From positions 96,768,244-96,832,243 of the forward strand of contig NC_058521.1 in NCBI RefSeq assembly GCF_904849725.1: a stretch of 64,000 nucleotides of DNA. The letters are read 5' to 3'. The notes below the pieces were generated by a model. The model was given only the letters and a program-made list of their open reading frames with translations. It did no database searches and was not told the origin of the DNA. The position numbers were made by a program, and so were the translations under genes. Of this stretch, positions 1-11,629 are shown piece after piece; position 1 is the first letter of the stretch, and the number at the start of each line of letters is the position of its first letter. This DNA comes from Hordeum vulgare subsp. vulgare. Its lineage: Eukaryota; Streptophyta; Magnoliopsida; Poales; Poaceae.

Positions 1-1841
1 TACCTAGTAGATGCTTGAGCCATGATGTGCCTTATCCTGCTATGCATGCTATGCTTAGAGTTGTGTATGGTCTGTCATCTGGGTGATGAACAGAATGGTG
101 AGAATGTGTTCAGTAAGTAAAGGTTGTGTGATTGAACCTGATTTGGTAAAAGTACCGGTGAAAGGCTATGTAGGAGTACATGGCGAGTTGTTTCATTGGA
201 ACCGTCCTTAGGAACTGAGTTCCGTGTATGTAATCCAGGAATAGATACTACCACATGTTGGGATACTTAATTGACCCTCTCGACTTATTAATCGCTTAGT
301 ACTCGGTCCAGGAGTTGCAAGTAGTTTCTGGTGTTTATAGTCATGCTGGAGACCGTGCGTAGCGCTGACCTTAGAGGTGGGCTATGATGCGGTAGGCAGT
401 GGCACGGTGTACCAAGTGTCACCCAGATGGTGGACTTGGGAACCCTGCGCACATCGTTTGGGGCCGTGGTGGAAACCTCGACTGGACTTCCGTGCGGGTT
501 ACCCTCAGATAGGCGATAGACCTGGACTAAGTATTAGCGTGGTTAACGGTCGTGGCCGACTCCCTCGCTGGGCTTCCGCTTGAAGGTTGTCGAGGTGCAT
601 GACGTGCACATGGCGATAAGTGGCGAGAGCGTGTGTGAAGAAGTACACCCCTGTAGGGTTATGATCTATTCGAATAGCCGCGTCTGCGGATATGGACTAC
701 TTGGAAACATATGTTGTTCATAGATAACTATAATGGCTACTCATAAAATTGTCAAGATAAGCGTGAGTGTCGTGGATGGCATTTCCGTATGGATACGAAA
801 TGATTCCATGATGGAGTATTGTTGTGGTGTTAGTGGACTCATGTGCGAGAAATCAAAGTTGTCAAAACTATTTAAAAATGCAAGTTGTCTAGCCATGAGT
901 CCAATGCTGGCTTTCCGCATGAAACCCCACAATCCCTTATTGATACATTGCATGAGTAGATAGTTATCCTAAAGTCTTGCTGAGTACTTTTGTACTCACG
1001 TTTGCTTAATAATTGTTGTAGAGGTTGTTAATGACCCTAATGGAGGGTTCTACCTAGACATCGACGACGACGAGTAGCTGGTATCCCAGCTACGATCTGG
1101 CCCTAGGATGGGTCTGTAGATAGTCAGGCCATGTGCCTTTATCTTTCCATCTGTTTGTACTCAGACAACTTTACTCTTCCGCTGGCTTGTAAGAATTGTG
1201 TGTATGACTTGATGATGATGGGTCGTGAGACCCCTACCTTGTAATATCATGTGTGTGGCTCTTCCGAGCCTTCTAAATAAAGTTTGTATGTTTATGGTTA
1301 TGTTGTGATGCCATCGATGTATCTATACATATCGGTATGCCATGCGTACGTGTGTTGTACTTGATATGTATGGGATTCGAACACCTAGCCGTAGGCTTTA
1401 GTAGCACTCCTTACAGGGAAATGCCCCTTTGTGATTCCAACGAGCCATGGTAGTTCGCTACTGCTCCGGACACATTGGTTGACCGGCATGTGTCCTTCTT
1501 AGCTGTTGTGTCTGTCCCTTTGGGGAAATGTCACGCGATGTAATGGAGTCCTTGTAGCTTGCTACGACTCGTCTATATTCGCTGGTGATCGACACCTGCT
1601 TTGCTGGGTCATGTATGCCTATCCCTGTGCGGAATTGCCGCTTTGGTTTATGACTAGACATGCCGATCCGGGTTCTTTGTCATTGGATTGCTAGTGACAC
1701 AATTGCATACGTGAGTCAAAAGGCGCAAACGGCCCCGGCTAAGGTAAGGCTGCAGCCGTGGGGATAACCGTGCGTTAGACCGCAAAGAGATGTGATGTGT
1801 TACAGGCTGGATTCCTATGACTTAGGATCGGGGTCCCGACA
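1..1841 (+). mobile_element. Gypsy-type LTR-like sequence, left end outside window
   Basis: There is no credible coding region here; the short open frames have no recognisable domain. An AATAAA signal lies at 1276-1281. The stretch ends in CCGACA at 1841, a plausible LTR terminus. Directly after it the Tat RNase H frame of T1 resumes (1847-1859, continuing at 37812). A block at 668-702 resembles 46094-46129 inside solo LTR G, which suggests a related LTR family. A 26-bp hairpin word at 1546-1571 recurs at 21865-21890 in L1. Part of this stretch could be internal domain rather than LTR. I cannot name the family. Confidence 0.5.
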
Positions 1842-2183
1842 TTATGGCATCGCGCAAACTGATACGTCTCCATCGTATCTACTTTCCCAAACTCTTTTGC
1901 CCTTGTTTTGGACTCTAATTTGCATGATTTGAATGGAACTAACCCGGACTGACGCTGTTTTCACCAGAATTGCCATGGTGTTGTTTTTGTGCAGAAATAA
2001 AAGTTCTCGGAATGACCTGGAAATTTACGAGGATTTTTTGTGGAATATATAAAAAATACTGGCGCAAGAATTACCTAGAGGGATGGAGCCAGAAGCCCAC
2101 AAGCCTAGGAGGTGCGGGCCCCCGTTGCCGCGCCTGGCTGACTTGTGAGGACCTCGTGGCTCCGCCGCCTCCAACTCCAGCTC

Positions 2184-2189
2184 TATATA
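2184..2189 (+). promoter_or_regulatory. TATA box of F1 5' LTR
   Basis: TATATA follows a GC-rich stretch and precedes the likely transcribed leader. It is conserved in the 3' LTR at 36749-36754. Confidence 0.5.
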
Positions 2190-2997
2190 GTCTCTACTGC
2201 CCAGAAAAAATTAGGAGAGAAGAGTTCATCGCATTTTACGATACGGAGCCGCCGCCACCACCAGTTCTTCCTCTAGAGGGCAGATCTGGAGTCTGTTCTG
2301 GGCTCCGGAGAGGGGAAATCGTCGCCGTCATCATCACCATCCATCATTCATCGCCAATTCCACGATGCTCTTCACCTTTCGTGAGTTATCTCATCGTAGG
2401 CTTGCTGGAAGGTGATGGGTTGGATGAGATCTATCATGTAATCGAGTTAGTTTTGATGGGGTTTGATCCCTAGTATCCACTATGTTCTAAGATTGATGTT
2501 GCTACTACCTTGCTATTCTTAATGCTTGTCACTAGGGCCCGAGTGCCATGATTTCAGATTTGAACCTATTATGTTTTCATCAATATATGTGTGTTCTTGA
2601 TCCTATCTTGCAAGTTGTAGTCACCTACTATGTGTTATGACCCGGCAACCCCGGAGTGACAATAGCCGGAACCACTCCCAGAGATGACCATAGTATGAGG
2701 AGTTCATGTATTCACTAAGTGCTAAGCTTTGTTCCGGTTCTCTATTAAAAGGAGACGTTAATATCCCTTAGTTTCCATTAGGACCCCACTGCCACGGGAG
2801 GGATGGAGAATAGATGTCATGCAAGTTCTTTTCCATAAGCACGTATGACTATATACGGAATGCATGCCTACATTACATTGACGAACTGAAGCTAGTTACA
2901 AATCACCCCATGTTATAACTATTACATGATGAATGTCATCCGACATAATTATCCATCACCGATCCAATGCCTACGAGCTTTTCCTACTGGTCCTTGC

Positions 2998-3090
2998 TAC
3001 GCTACTGTTACCGCTACTGTTGTCACTACTGTTACCGCTACTGCTGTCACTACTTCTACTATTACCGCTGCTACCGTTACTATCACACTA
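2998..3090 (+). repeat. Degenerate CTACTGTTACCG-type minisatellite in F1 5' LTR
   Basis: The run is built from GCTACTGTTACCG and GTCACTACT words. The matching run in the 3' LTR (37560-37632) lacks one unit of about 24 bp. This points to slippage or unequal exchange after insertion. Confidence 0.7.
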
Positions 3091-3277
3091 CTTTTCTATT
3101 GAAACTTTGCTACAGATACTAAGTCTTTCAGGTGTGGTTGAATTGACAACTCAACTGCTAATACTCGAAAATATTATTTGTCTTCCCATTGTGTTGAATC
3201 AACAAATTTGGGTTGAATACTCTACCCTCGAAAACTGTTGCGATCCACTATACTTGTGGGTTATCAAGACTATTTTC

Positions 3278-3295
3278 TGGCGCCGTTGCTGGGGA
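3278..3295 (+). other. F1 primer binding site (tRNA-Asp type)
   Basis: TGGCGCCGTTGCTGGGGA lies 11 bases after the LTR end. It matches the tRNA-Asp-type PBS used by Athila-like grass elements, with one change from the usual GTTGCCGGGG. Confidence 0.8.
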
Positions 3296-3466
3296 GGCCT
3301 AGCTCTATTCTCTGAGTTACTTGGGATTTACGTCTGTTGTTCACTATGAGGAATCCGAGAGATCCAAAAACTAATGTCTTGCCATCAACTACGAGGACAG
3401 GTAAGGAACTGCCATCTAGCTCTGCACTTGATTCAACTTCAGTTATGAGTAAATTTGCGACACCAC

Positions 3467-4863
3467 TGATGTCAGCTATGCTAATGCACAAAAGTCCTTC
3501 CAATGGCACCAGAAACAGGTGTGTCGATGGCACCAGGAATCCTTCAGCTGCGGCTACGCCTTAAGGGACTTCCTAGGCAAGTATGCAAAGGATTTCCCCC
3601 GTGGCCTTGGAGCCTTGCGTTGGTTTTCCCTTGAAGCGGAAAGGGTGATGTAGCACAGTGACGGTAAGTATTTCCCTCAATTTGAGAACGAAGGTATCAA
3701 TCCGGTGGAGGAGTATCACAAGATCCTGCACAAACACAAAAGCTTGCTCCCAACGCTATAAAGGGGTTGTCAATCCCTTATAGAGTGTTTGCCAAGTGAG
3801 AACTGAAAGCAACAAAGTAACAAAGCAAAGTAAAAGCGGAGGTGTAAACGATGGATGTGAATAGACCCGGGGGCCGTAGTGTTTACTAGTGGCTTCTCTC
3901 ATGAAAGCAAGTAGACGGTGGGTGAACAAATTACTGTCGAGCAATTGATAGAACCGCGCAAAGTCGTGACGATATCTATGCAATGATTATATCTATAGTC
4001 ATCACGTCCAAAACAAGTAGACCGATACTTTCTGCATCTACTACTATGACTCCATACGTCGACCGCTATCCAGCATGCATCTAGTGTATTAAGTCCATAA
4101 GAACAGAGTAACGCCTTAAGCAAGATGACATGATGTAGAGGGATAATCTCAAACCAATGATAAAAAACCCATCTTTTTACCCTTGATGGCAACTACTTGA
4201 TGTGTGCCTTGCTGCCCCTACTGTCACCGGGAAAGGTCACCATGGAGAACTTTGTATTGAAGATCCAAGAGAGAGAAGAAGCCATCTAGCTACTAACTAC
4301 GGACCCGTAGGTCTGAAGTGAACTACTCACGAGTCATTGGAGGGGCGATGATGATGATGAAGAAGCCCTCCAACTCCAAAGTCCCCTCCGGCAGGGCGCC
4401 GGGGAAGGGTCTCCAGATGAGATCTTGTGGAAACGGAAGCTTGTGGCGGCGTAAAAGTATTTTCGAGGCTCCCCTTGATTTTTTGCGGATATTTGGGAAT
4501 TTATAGGCCAAAGATCTAGGTCAGGGGGCGGCCAGGGAGGCCACAAGCCTGCCCAGCGCTGCCTCCCCCTGGTGGCGGTGTGGGTGCTTGTGGGCTCCCT
4601 GGAGCCCACCTGGCTTGGCCCAAAGGCCCCGTGATCTTCTTCCGTTCGGGAAAAAATCATTTCGGGTTTTTTCTTCCGTTTGGACTCCGTTCCAAAATCA
4701 GATCTGAAAAGAGTCAAAAACACGGAAAATACAGGAACTGGCACTTGGCACTGAATTAATAAGTTAGCCCCAAAAAAGATATAAAAGGTACATAAAACAA
4801 CCAAAGAAGACAAGATAACAGCGTGAAACCTTAAAAAATTATAGATACGTTTGAGACGTATCA
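3467..4863 (-). repeat. S1 3' LTR (1397 bp, internally deleted)
   Basis: On the plus strand it reads TGATGTCAG to GAGACGTATCA. It matches 9717-11343 but lacks about 235 bases that correspond to roughly 10490-10725. The deletion joins GGTCACCA to TGGAGAAC near 4240, with a 2-3 bp microhomology at the break. Confidence 0.92.
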
Positions 4864-5657
4864 AGCATCCCCAAGCTTAACTCCTGCTCGTCCTCGAGTA
4901 GGGAAGTGATAATAATGAATTTTTGATGCTTTCATGCTACCTAGCATAGGTGTCCTTTGTAATTCCTCTTATGTGACGTGAATGTTCAAATCCATTAGAT
5001 TCAAAACAATAGTTTGCTATTGATGTGGAAACAATAATAATTCAAGCAAACTAGCAAAATAATCATGAACTTTCAAAATAACAAGGCCAAAAGAAAGTTA
5101 TCCCTACAAGAGCATATAGTCTGGCTATGCTCTATCATAATTGCACAACAAATTTAAATCATGCACAACCCCGGTATTGTCCAAGTAATTGTTTCACACC
5201 TTTACTTTCTCAAACCTTTTCAACTCTCACGCAATACATGAGCGTGAGCCATGGTTATAGCACTATAGATGGTGTGCAATGTGGTGGAGGTTGCAAGACA
5301 AAAAAGGAAAAGATAGTCACATTAACTAGGCATATCAATGAGCTGTGGACATGCTCATCAATAGATATCAATGTGAATGGGTAGGGATTGCCATACAATT
5401 GATGCACTAGAGCTATGAGTATGTGAAAGCTCTTAAAGAAAACTAGTGGGTGTGCATCCAACTTGCTTGCTCACGAAGACCTAAGGCAATTTTGAGGAAG
5501 CCTATCATTAGAATATACAAGCCAAGTTATATAATGAAAATTTCCCACTAGCTATATGGTGGTGACAAAATGAGAGACTCTCAATCATGAAGATCATGGT
5601 GCTTAATATGCACAAGTGTGGAAAAAATGGTAGCATTGTCCCTTCTCTCTTTTTCTC

Positions 5658-5683
5658 TTTTATTTATTTATTTATTTATTTTG
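5658..5683. repeat. (TTTA)n microsatellite
   Basis: There are about five TTTA units in the S1 tail. The same position in S2 (about 62785) has only a short T run. Confidence 0.7.
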
Positions 5684-6507
5684 GTGGGCTTCTTTGGCCT
5701 CTTTTATTTACTCACATGGGACAATGCTCCACTAATGATGATCATCACACTTTCAACTCAAAACTTAGAGTAACGATGACTCTATATGGAATGCCTTCGG
5801 TAGTGTACCGTGGCAATGATCTAGCATGGCATAGACATCAATGGAAACATCATGCTAGCTATCTTACGATCATGCACTGGCAATGTAGAGGAGGTGGCAC
5901 ATGTCATGGTGGTAGTTGCATGGCAATATATCTCGGAATGACTTTGAAAAAGCCATAGTAGATAGGATGGTGGCTGTTTTGAGGGAGGCTAATGGTGGGT
6001 TTTGTGCACCGGCGAAAGTTGCACGGCACTAAGAAGATAGTGATGGTGGAAGGTAAAAGTGCATCTAAACCACTGACTCAACATTAGTCAAGAAGAACTC
6101 ATATAATTGTTGCAAAAGTTTTATTAGTAATCGAATAAAAGCATTCGACGCATACTCCTAGGGGAAGGGTTGGTAGGTATAAACCATCGCGCAATCCCGA
6201 CCGCCACGCAAAGGATGACAATCAATATACTAATCATGCTCAGATTTCATCGCATAGAGGTTCACCATACGTCCATGCTACGGGAATCACTAACTTCAAC
6301 ACAAGTATTTCTAGATCCACAAGACCTTACTAGCATGACTTTAATATTACCATAACCACAACTCAAAACTAATTGAGATGAATCAAACTTCTCTAACTAT
6401 TCAATGCACATGAAGGTGGAAGTTTCCGTATCCCTTTGGACAACTACCCCTTTTGAGACTACTTTCAAAGCATAGATCAACTACCAAGCCACGCACCGCT
6501 GCGCTCT

Positions 6508-6608
6508 AAAAGATATAAGTGAAGCAGATAGAGCGAAAGTATCTAGCTCAAAAGATATAAGTGAAGCACATGTGAGCTGAATTGTCTACCAAAAGATATA
6601 AGTGAAGC
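6508..6608. repeat. Tandem 18-bp word, three copies, period about 42 bp (S1)
   Basis: The word AAAAGATATAAGTGAAGC occurs at 6508-6525, 6550-6567 and 6591-6608. The same three-copy array, slightly mutated, is in S2 at 63642-63742. Confidence 0.85.
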
Positions 6609-7479
6609 TCGACAAAATCACGGCGAGTGCATGTATCTCTCTCTAGGTGTGCAGCAAGGATGATTGTGACACAACAAAAATAAAATACTCCTACGATACA
6701 AGATGCTTCAAGCAAAAACACATAACATGTGGTGAATAAAAATATAGCCCCAAGTAACGTTACCGATGGATTGAAGACGAGAGAGGGGATGCCTTCCCGG
6801 GGCATCCCCCAGCTTAGGCTTTTACGGCATCCTTGAAACTCTTGGGGTGCCTTGGGCATCCCCAAGCTTGAGCTCTTGCCACTCTTTATCTTTTTGTCCA
6901 TAAGAACTTCACCCAAAACTTGAAAACTTCACAACACGGAACTTAAACAGAAACTCGTCATAACATTAGTACAAGAAAGCAAACCACCACTTCCTTAGGT
7001 ACTCTAGCAAACTTAAATTTTACTTGTGCTAATACCCCCCGATACTATCCATAGTTTATCAAAATAAGCAACCAACACAAAAAAACAGAATCTGTTAACA
7101 GCAGACCAGTCTGTAGCAATCTGTATATTTTGTATACCTTGGTACTTCACAAATTCTGAAAAATTACGACAGTCTGAAGAATTTGCGTGGCAATCAGCAG
7201 CAAAAAGAATCAACTCAAAAGCTCTTACAGAAAAAAGGAAAATTCTTTTCGTGAGCAGAAAGTTTCTATCTTTTCCAGCATGACCAAACGATCATCCCTA
7301 AGACTAATCATAACGGTTTTGCTTGGCACAAACGCAAAAAGAAACACAAAAAACACAATCATAACAGAATTATGAAAGTGTGGGAAACAAAAAACAGAAA
7401 GAAAAAGGATAGATTCGTTGGGTTGCCTCCCAACAAGCGCTTTTGTTTAACGCCCATAGCTAGGCGAAAGGTGATGAAA

Positions 7480-9494
7480 TCACGTATAGTCATCTTTGGT
7501 GCTCAAACCATAGGTAGCCCTCATCATAGATTCATAAGGCAATCTTATTTTCTTTCTGGGAAAGTGCTCCATGCCCTTATTTAAAGGAAAATGAAATCTA
7601 ATATTCCCTTCCTTCATATCGATGATAGCACCAATAGTCCTTAGGAAAGGTCTACCAAGAATAATGGGACATGAAGGATTGCAATCTATGTCAAGTACAA
7701 TGAAATCCACGGGTACATAGTTCTTATTTGCAACAATAAGAACATCATCGATCCTTCCCATGGGTTTCTTGATAGTAGAATACGCAAGATGCAAATTAAG
7801 AGAACACTCTTCAACCTCATGAAAATCAAGAATATCACATAAAGATTTTGGAATCGCGGAAACACTAGCACCCAAATCGCACAAAGCATTGCACTCATAG
7901 TTTTTGATCTTGATTTTGATAGTAGGTTCCCACTCATCATGAAGTTTTCTAGGTATATAGACTTCTAGTTCGAGCTTCTCTTGAAGAGATTTCATCATAG
8001 CATCTACGATATGCGCGGTAAAGGCTTTACTTTGGCTATAAGCATGTGGAGATTTTGCAATGGATTGCATCAAAGAAATGCATTCAAACAAGGAGAAATT
8101 ATCATAATTGAATTCCTTGAAATCCAAAGTGGGAGTTTCATTACTACCCAAAATTTTGACTTCTTCTACTCCACTCTCCACACCTTTATCATCAAGATAG
8201 GTGGACTCCAAATCATTGGGGCGTTTTTCAATCAAAGTGGTTTCATATCCAGCCCCTCCATAAGTAGGTTTGACACACGAAAACAAAGATTCAAGAGGAG
8301 ACACACCAAGCACTTTAAGATCTTCGTGATTGGCATCACTAGAACGCACCCTTTTAAACCATTCATGTCTAGCGCGAATTTGGGCGGTTCTTTCTTTGCT
8401 CTCATTCATGGAGATACGCATAGCTTGCAAAGTTTCATCCAAGTTGACCTTGGGAGGAGCGCATCTAACTTTCAAAGCATCAATATCACAAGACATCCTA
8501 TCAACGCTCTTAGCCAAATCGTCTATTTTGAGTAGTTTTTCCTCTATGGACGCATTGAATTTTTTTTGAGAGTTGATGAACTCTTTGATATTACTCTCTA
8601 GATCAGAGGGTAATTTGTTGTGATTTACATAAGTGTTGCCATAGGAATTGCCATAGTTGTTAGAGGGGTTACTAGGAAAAGGCCTAGGAACATAGTTTCC
8701 TCTAATAGCATTGTTGTTGCCAAAATTGTTCCTACCAACAAAATTCACGTCCAAACTAGCGTTGCTACTCTCAATCAAAGAAGATAGTGGCATGTCATTA
8801 GGATCTATAGTAGCGTTTCTACTAGCAACCAAATTCATCAACTCGTCCATCTTAGCACTAACTGAGAGTAGTTGGTCATGATATTGTCTAGGAGTTTTGT
8901 AGCGTCTCCTAACATGATTTCCATGAACATTCCACCTGAGGCGGAGTCCAAGATATTGCAAGAAGCGAAATTCAAGCCAGCATAAAAGATTTGTATAATC
9001 ATCCATAAACTCAAGCCATGAGCGGGACAATTTCTAATCATAAGCTTCATCCTCTCCCAAGATTGTGCAACGTGTTCATGATCAAGTTGCTTGAAATTCA
9101 TGATATCGTTACGTAAGGAGATGATCTTAGCCGGCAGAAAATACTTGGATATGTAAGCATCTTTGCACTTATCCCAAGAATCGATACTATTTTTAGGCAA
9201 AGAAGAAAACCAAGTTTTTGCGCGATCTCGCAACGAGAAAGGAAAAAGTTTCAACTTAATCACGTCATTATCCACATCTCTTTTCTTTTGCATATCACAA
9301 AGCTCAATGAAGGTATTGAGACGGGATGCGGCATCTTCACTAGGAAGGCCAGAGAATTGCTCTTTCATAACAAGATTCAGCACAACTGCGTTGATTTCAT
9401 ACGATTCCGCACTAGTGGCGGGAGCAACCGGAGTACTAATAAAATCATTATTATTAGTGCTCGAGAAGTCGCAAAGTTTGGTGTTTTTAGCCAT
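7480..9494 (-). pseudogene. gag: S1 gag-protease (one frameshift)
   Basis: The likely start is the ATG at 9494 (MAKNTKL). The first frame carries the gag core: LKLFPFSLRDRAKTWFSSLP, then QSWERMKLMIRNCPAHG. It runs out at 8838. The second frame (up to 7480) continues at about 8865 with an Asn-rich linker. A retropepsin domain follows, with CDLGASVSAIP at about residue 385 of that 516-residue frame and IILGRPFL about 70 residues later. The catalytic Asp is kept. The break needs a single indel near 8865. No RT follows, so the protein's role would be particle assembly and maturation only. The frame ends at 7480, before the non-coding tail. Confidence 0.88.
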
Positions 9495-9688
9495 GATGAC
9501 TTCAACAAACAAACAAGCACACAAGCAAGCGAGAAAACCGGCAAAGGCAAAAGAAAACGGTGAAGGAGAAAGGCAAATGAAAACGACAAATGTGAAGTGG
9601 GGGAGAGGAAAACGAGAGGCAATTGGCAGCAAAAGTAAATGCAAGAGAAGAGTTTGTGAGACCTACTTGGATAGATCCTGATTTCACC
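9495..9688 (-). other. S1 leader between PBS and gag
   Basis: On the minus strand this is a pyrimidine-rich untranslated leader of about 190 bases ahead of the gag ATG. An open frame continues upstream of the ATG but has no gag-like content. Confidence 0.6.
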
Positions 9689-9706
9689 TCCCCGGCAATG
9701 GCGCCA
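9689..9706 (-). other. S1 primer binding site (tRNA-Asp type)
   Basis: On the minus strand it reads TGGCGCCATTGCCGGGGA, ten bases inside the 5' LTR. It differs from the usual tRNA-Asp PBS by one base. Confidence 0.85.
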
Positions 9707-9716
9707 GAAATGCTTC

Positions 9717-11343
9717 TGATGTCAGCTATGCTAATGCACAAAAGTCCTTCCAATGGCGCCAGAAACAGGTGTGTCGACGGCACCAGGAATCCTTGAGCTG
9801 CGGCTACGCCTTATGGGACTTCCTAGGAAAGTATGCAAAGGATTTCCCCCGTGTCCTTGGAGCCTTGCATTGGTGTTCCCTTGAAGCGGAAAGGGTGATG
9901 TAGCATAGTGATGATAAGTATTTCCCTCAGTTTGAGAACCAAGGTATCAATCTGGTGGAGGAGTATCACAAGATCCTGCACAAACACAAAAGCTTGCTCC
10001 CAATGCTATAAAGGGGTTGTCAATCCCTTATAGATTGTTTTCCAAGTGAGAACTGAAAGCAACAAAGTAACAAAGCAAAGTAAAAGCGGAGGTGTAAACA
10101 ATGGATGTGAATAGACCCAGGGGCCGTAGTGTTTACTAGTGGCTTCTCTCATGAAAGCAAGTAGACGGTGGGTGAACAAATTACTGTCGAGCAATTGATA
10201 GAACCGCACATAGTCGTGACAATATCTATGCAATGATTATATCTATACGAATCATGTTCAAAACAAGTAGACGGATACTTTCTGCATCTACTACTATTAC
10301 TCCACACGTCGACCGCTATCTAGCATGCATCTTGTGTATTAAGTCCATAAGAACGGAGTAACGCCTTAAGCAAGATGACATGATGTAGAGGGATAATCTC
10401 AAACCAATGATAAAAACCCCATCTTTTTACCCTTGATGGCAACTACTTGATGTGTGCCTTGCTGCCCCTACTGTCACTGGGAAAGGTCACCACAAGGTAG
10501 AACCCAAAACCAAGCACTTCCCCATTGCAAGAATCATAGATCTAGTTGGCCAAACAAAACCCAAGACTCGGAGAGACTTACAAGGATATAAAATCATGCA
10601 TATAAGAAATCAGCAAAGACTCAAATATATATCATAGATAATCTGATCACAAATCCACAATTCATCGGATTTCGACAAACACACCGCCAAAGAAGATTAC
10701 ATCGGATAGATCTCCATGAAGATCATGGAGAACTTTGTATTGAAGATCCAAGAGAGAGAAGAAGCCATCTAGCTACTAACTAAGAACCCGTAGGTCTGAA
10801 GTTAACTACTCACGAGTCATTGGAGGGGCGATGATGATGAAGAAGCCCTCCAACTCCAAAGTCCCCTCCGACAGGGCGCCGGGAAGGGTCTCGACATGAG
10901 ATCTTGTGGAAACGGAAGCTTGCGGCGGTGGAAAAGTATTTTCGAGGCTCCCCCTAATTTTTTGCGGAACATTTGGGAATTTATAGGCGAAAGATCTAGG
11001 TCAGGGGGCGGCCAGGGAGGCCACAAGCCTGCCCACCGCCGCCTCCCCCTGGTGGCAGAGTGGGGGCTTGTGGGCTCCCTGGAGCCCACCTGGCTTGGCC
11101 CAAAGGCCCCCTGATCTTCTTCCGTTTGGGAAAAAATCATTTCGGGGTTTTTCTTCCGTTTGGACTCTGTTCCAAAATCAAATCTGAAAAGAGTCAAAAA
11201 CACGGAAAATACAGGAACTGGCACTTGGCACTGAATTAATAAGTTAGTCCCAAAAAAGATATAAAAGGTACATAAAACAACCAAAGAAGACAAGATAACA
11301 GCGTGAAACCATCAAAAATTATAGATACGTTTGAGACGTATCA
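9717..11343 (-). repeat. S1 5' LTR (1627 bp)
   Basis: This is the full-length partner of 3467-4863, with TG...CA termini. Near its 3' end on the minus strand it contains further TGGCGCC-type PBS-like words (plus-strand positions about 9757-9765 and 9778-9784). Confidence 0.93.
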
Positions 11344-11629
11344 ACCACCAACTATTGGTAATTCTGATATGTCGCATGTGCTTGATGATGCTACTTCTAC
11401 TATCGATGATGCTTATGATGATGCTTTGCTTGATAATGATTTTCCACTGGGTGCATTTCTTGATGCACAAATTGCTAGAGTTGCTGCTGAATGTGATGAT
11501 ACTTGTGAAACTGCTGAAATTATTGAAGTAGAACCCGTTGTTTCACCTGTTAGAACTAGCTCTCCTAGATATGAATTGCCTGATATATCTGAGGGTTATG
11601 TTATGGAGGGAGAGGTAGCTGAGGACTTT

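Larger units (their letters stand above)
1860..3266 (+). repeat. F1 5' LTR (1407 bp)
   Basis: It starts TGATACGTCTCC and ends GGGTTATCA, and matches 36428-37806 along its length. It includes a TATATA box at 2184-2189. A minisatellite-like run at 2998-3090 has about 24 bp more than the 3' copy, which accounts for most of the 28-bp length difference. Confidence 0.93.
4864..7479 (-). other. S1 non-coding 3' region with PPT
   Basis: The PPT is the minus-strand reading of 4864-4878 (AGCATCCCCAAGCTT on plus), directly inside the 3' LTR. No long conserved ORF is present. The region holds a (TTTA)n run at 5658-5683, a tandem 18-bp word at 6508-6608, and repeated PPT-like words (CATCCCCAAGCTT) at about 6800-6875. 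It is colinear with 61981-64000 of S2, so it is a family feature and not random decay. Confidence 0.8.
3467..11343 (-). mobile_element. S1: Sabrina-like non-autonomous gypsy element
   Basis: S1 has LTRs at 3467-4863 and 9717-11343, and TSD ACCAC at 3462-3466 and 11344-11348. On the minus strand it reads 5' LTR, PBS, gag-protease, a 2.6-kb non-coding tail, PPT, 3' LTR. No RT, RNase H or integrase is present, and the gag-to-PPT spacing leaves no sign of deleted pol. It is inserted in the F1 gag gene and splits it cleanly. A second copy (S2) with a colinear tail starts at 60349. Confidence 0.9.

Noticed and set aside
377..963. Small open frames at the left edge
   Set aside because: They are short, overlap on both strands, have no domain and lie in LTR-like sequence.
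1373..1384. Minus-strand B-box-like word GTGTTCGAATCC
   Set aside because: No A-box is found at a suitable distance on the same strand.
1970..2473. 167-residue frame in the F1 5' LTR
   Set aside because: It spans the TATA region and leader of an LTR; the 3' LTR copy breaks the frame.
7981..8535. 184-residue plus-strand frame
   Set aside because: It is antisense to the S1 gag-protease frame, which has clear retropepsin motifs.
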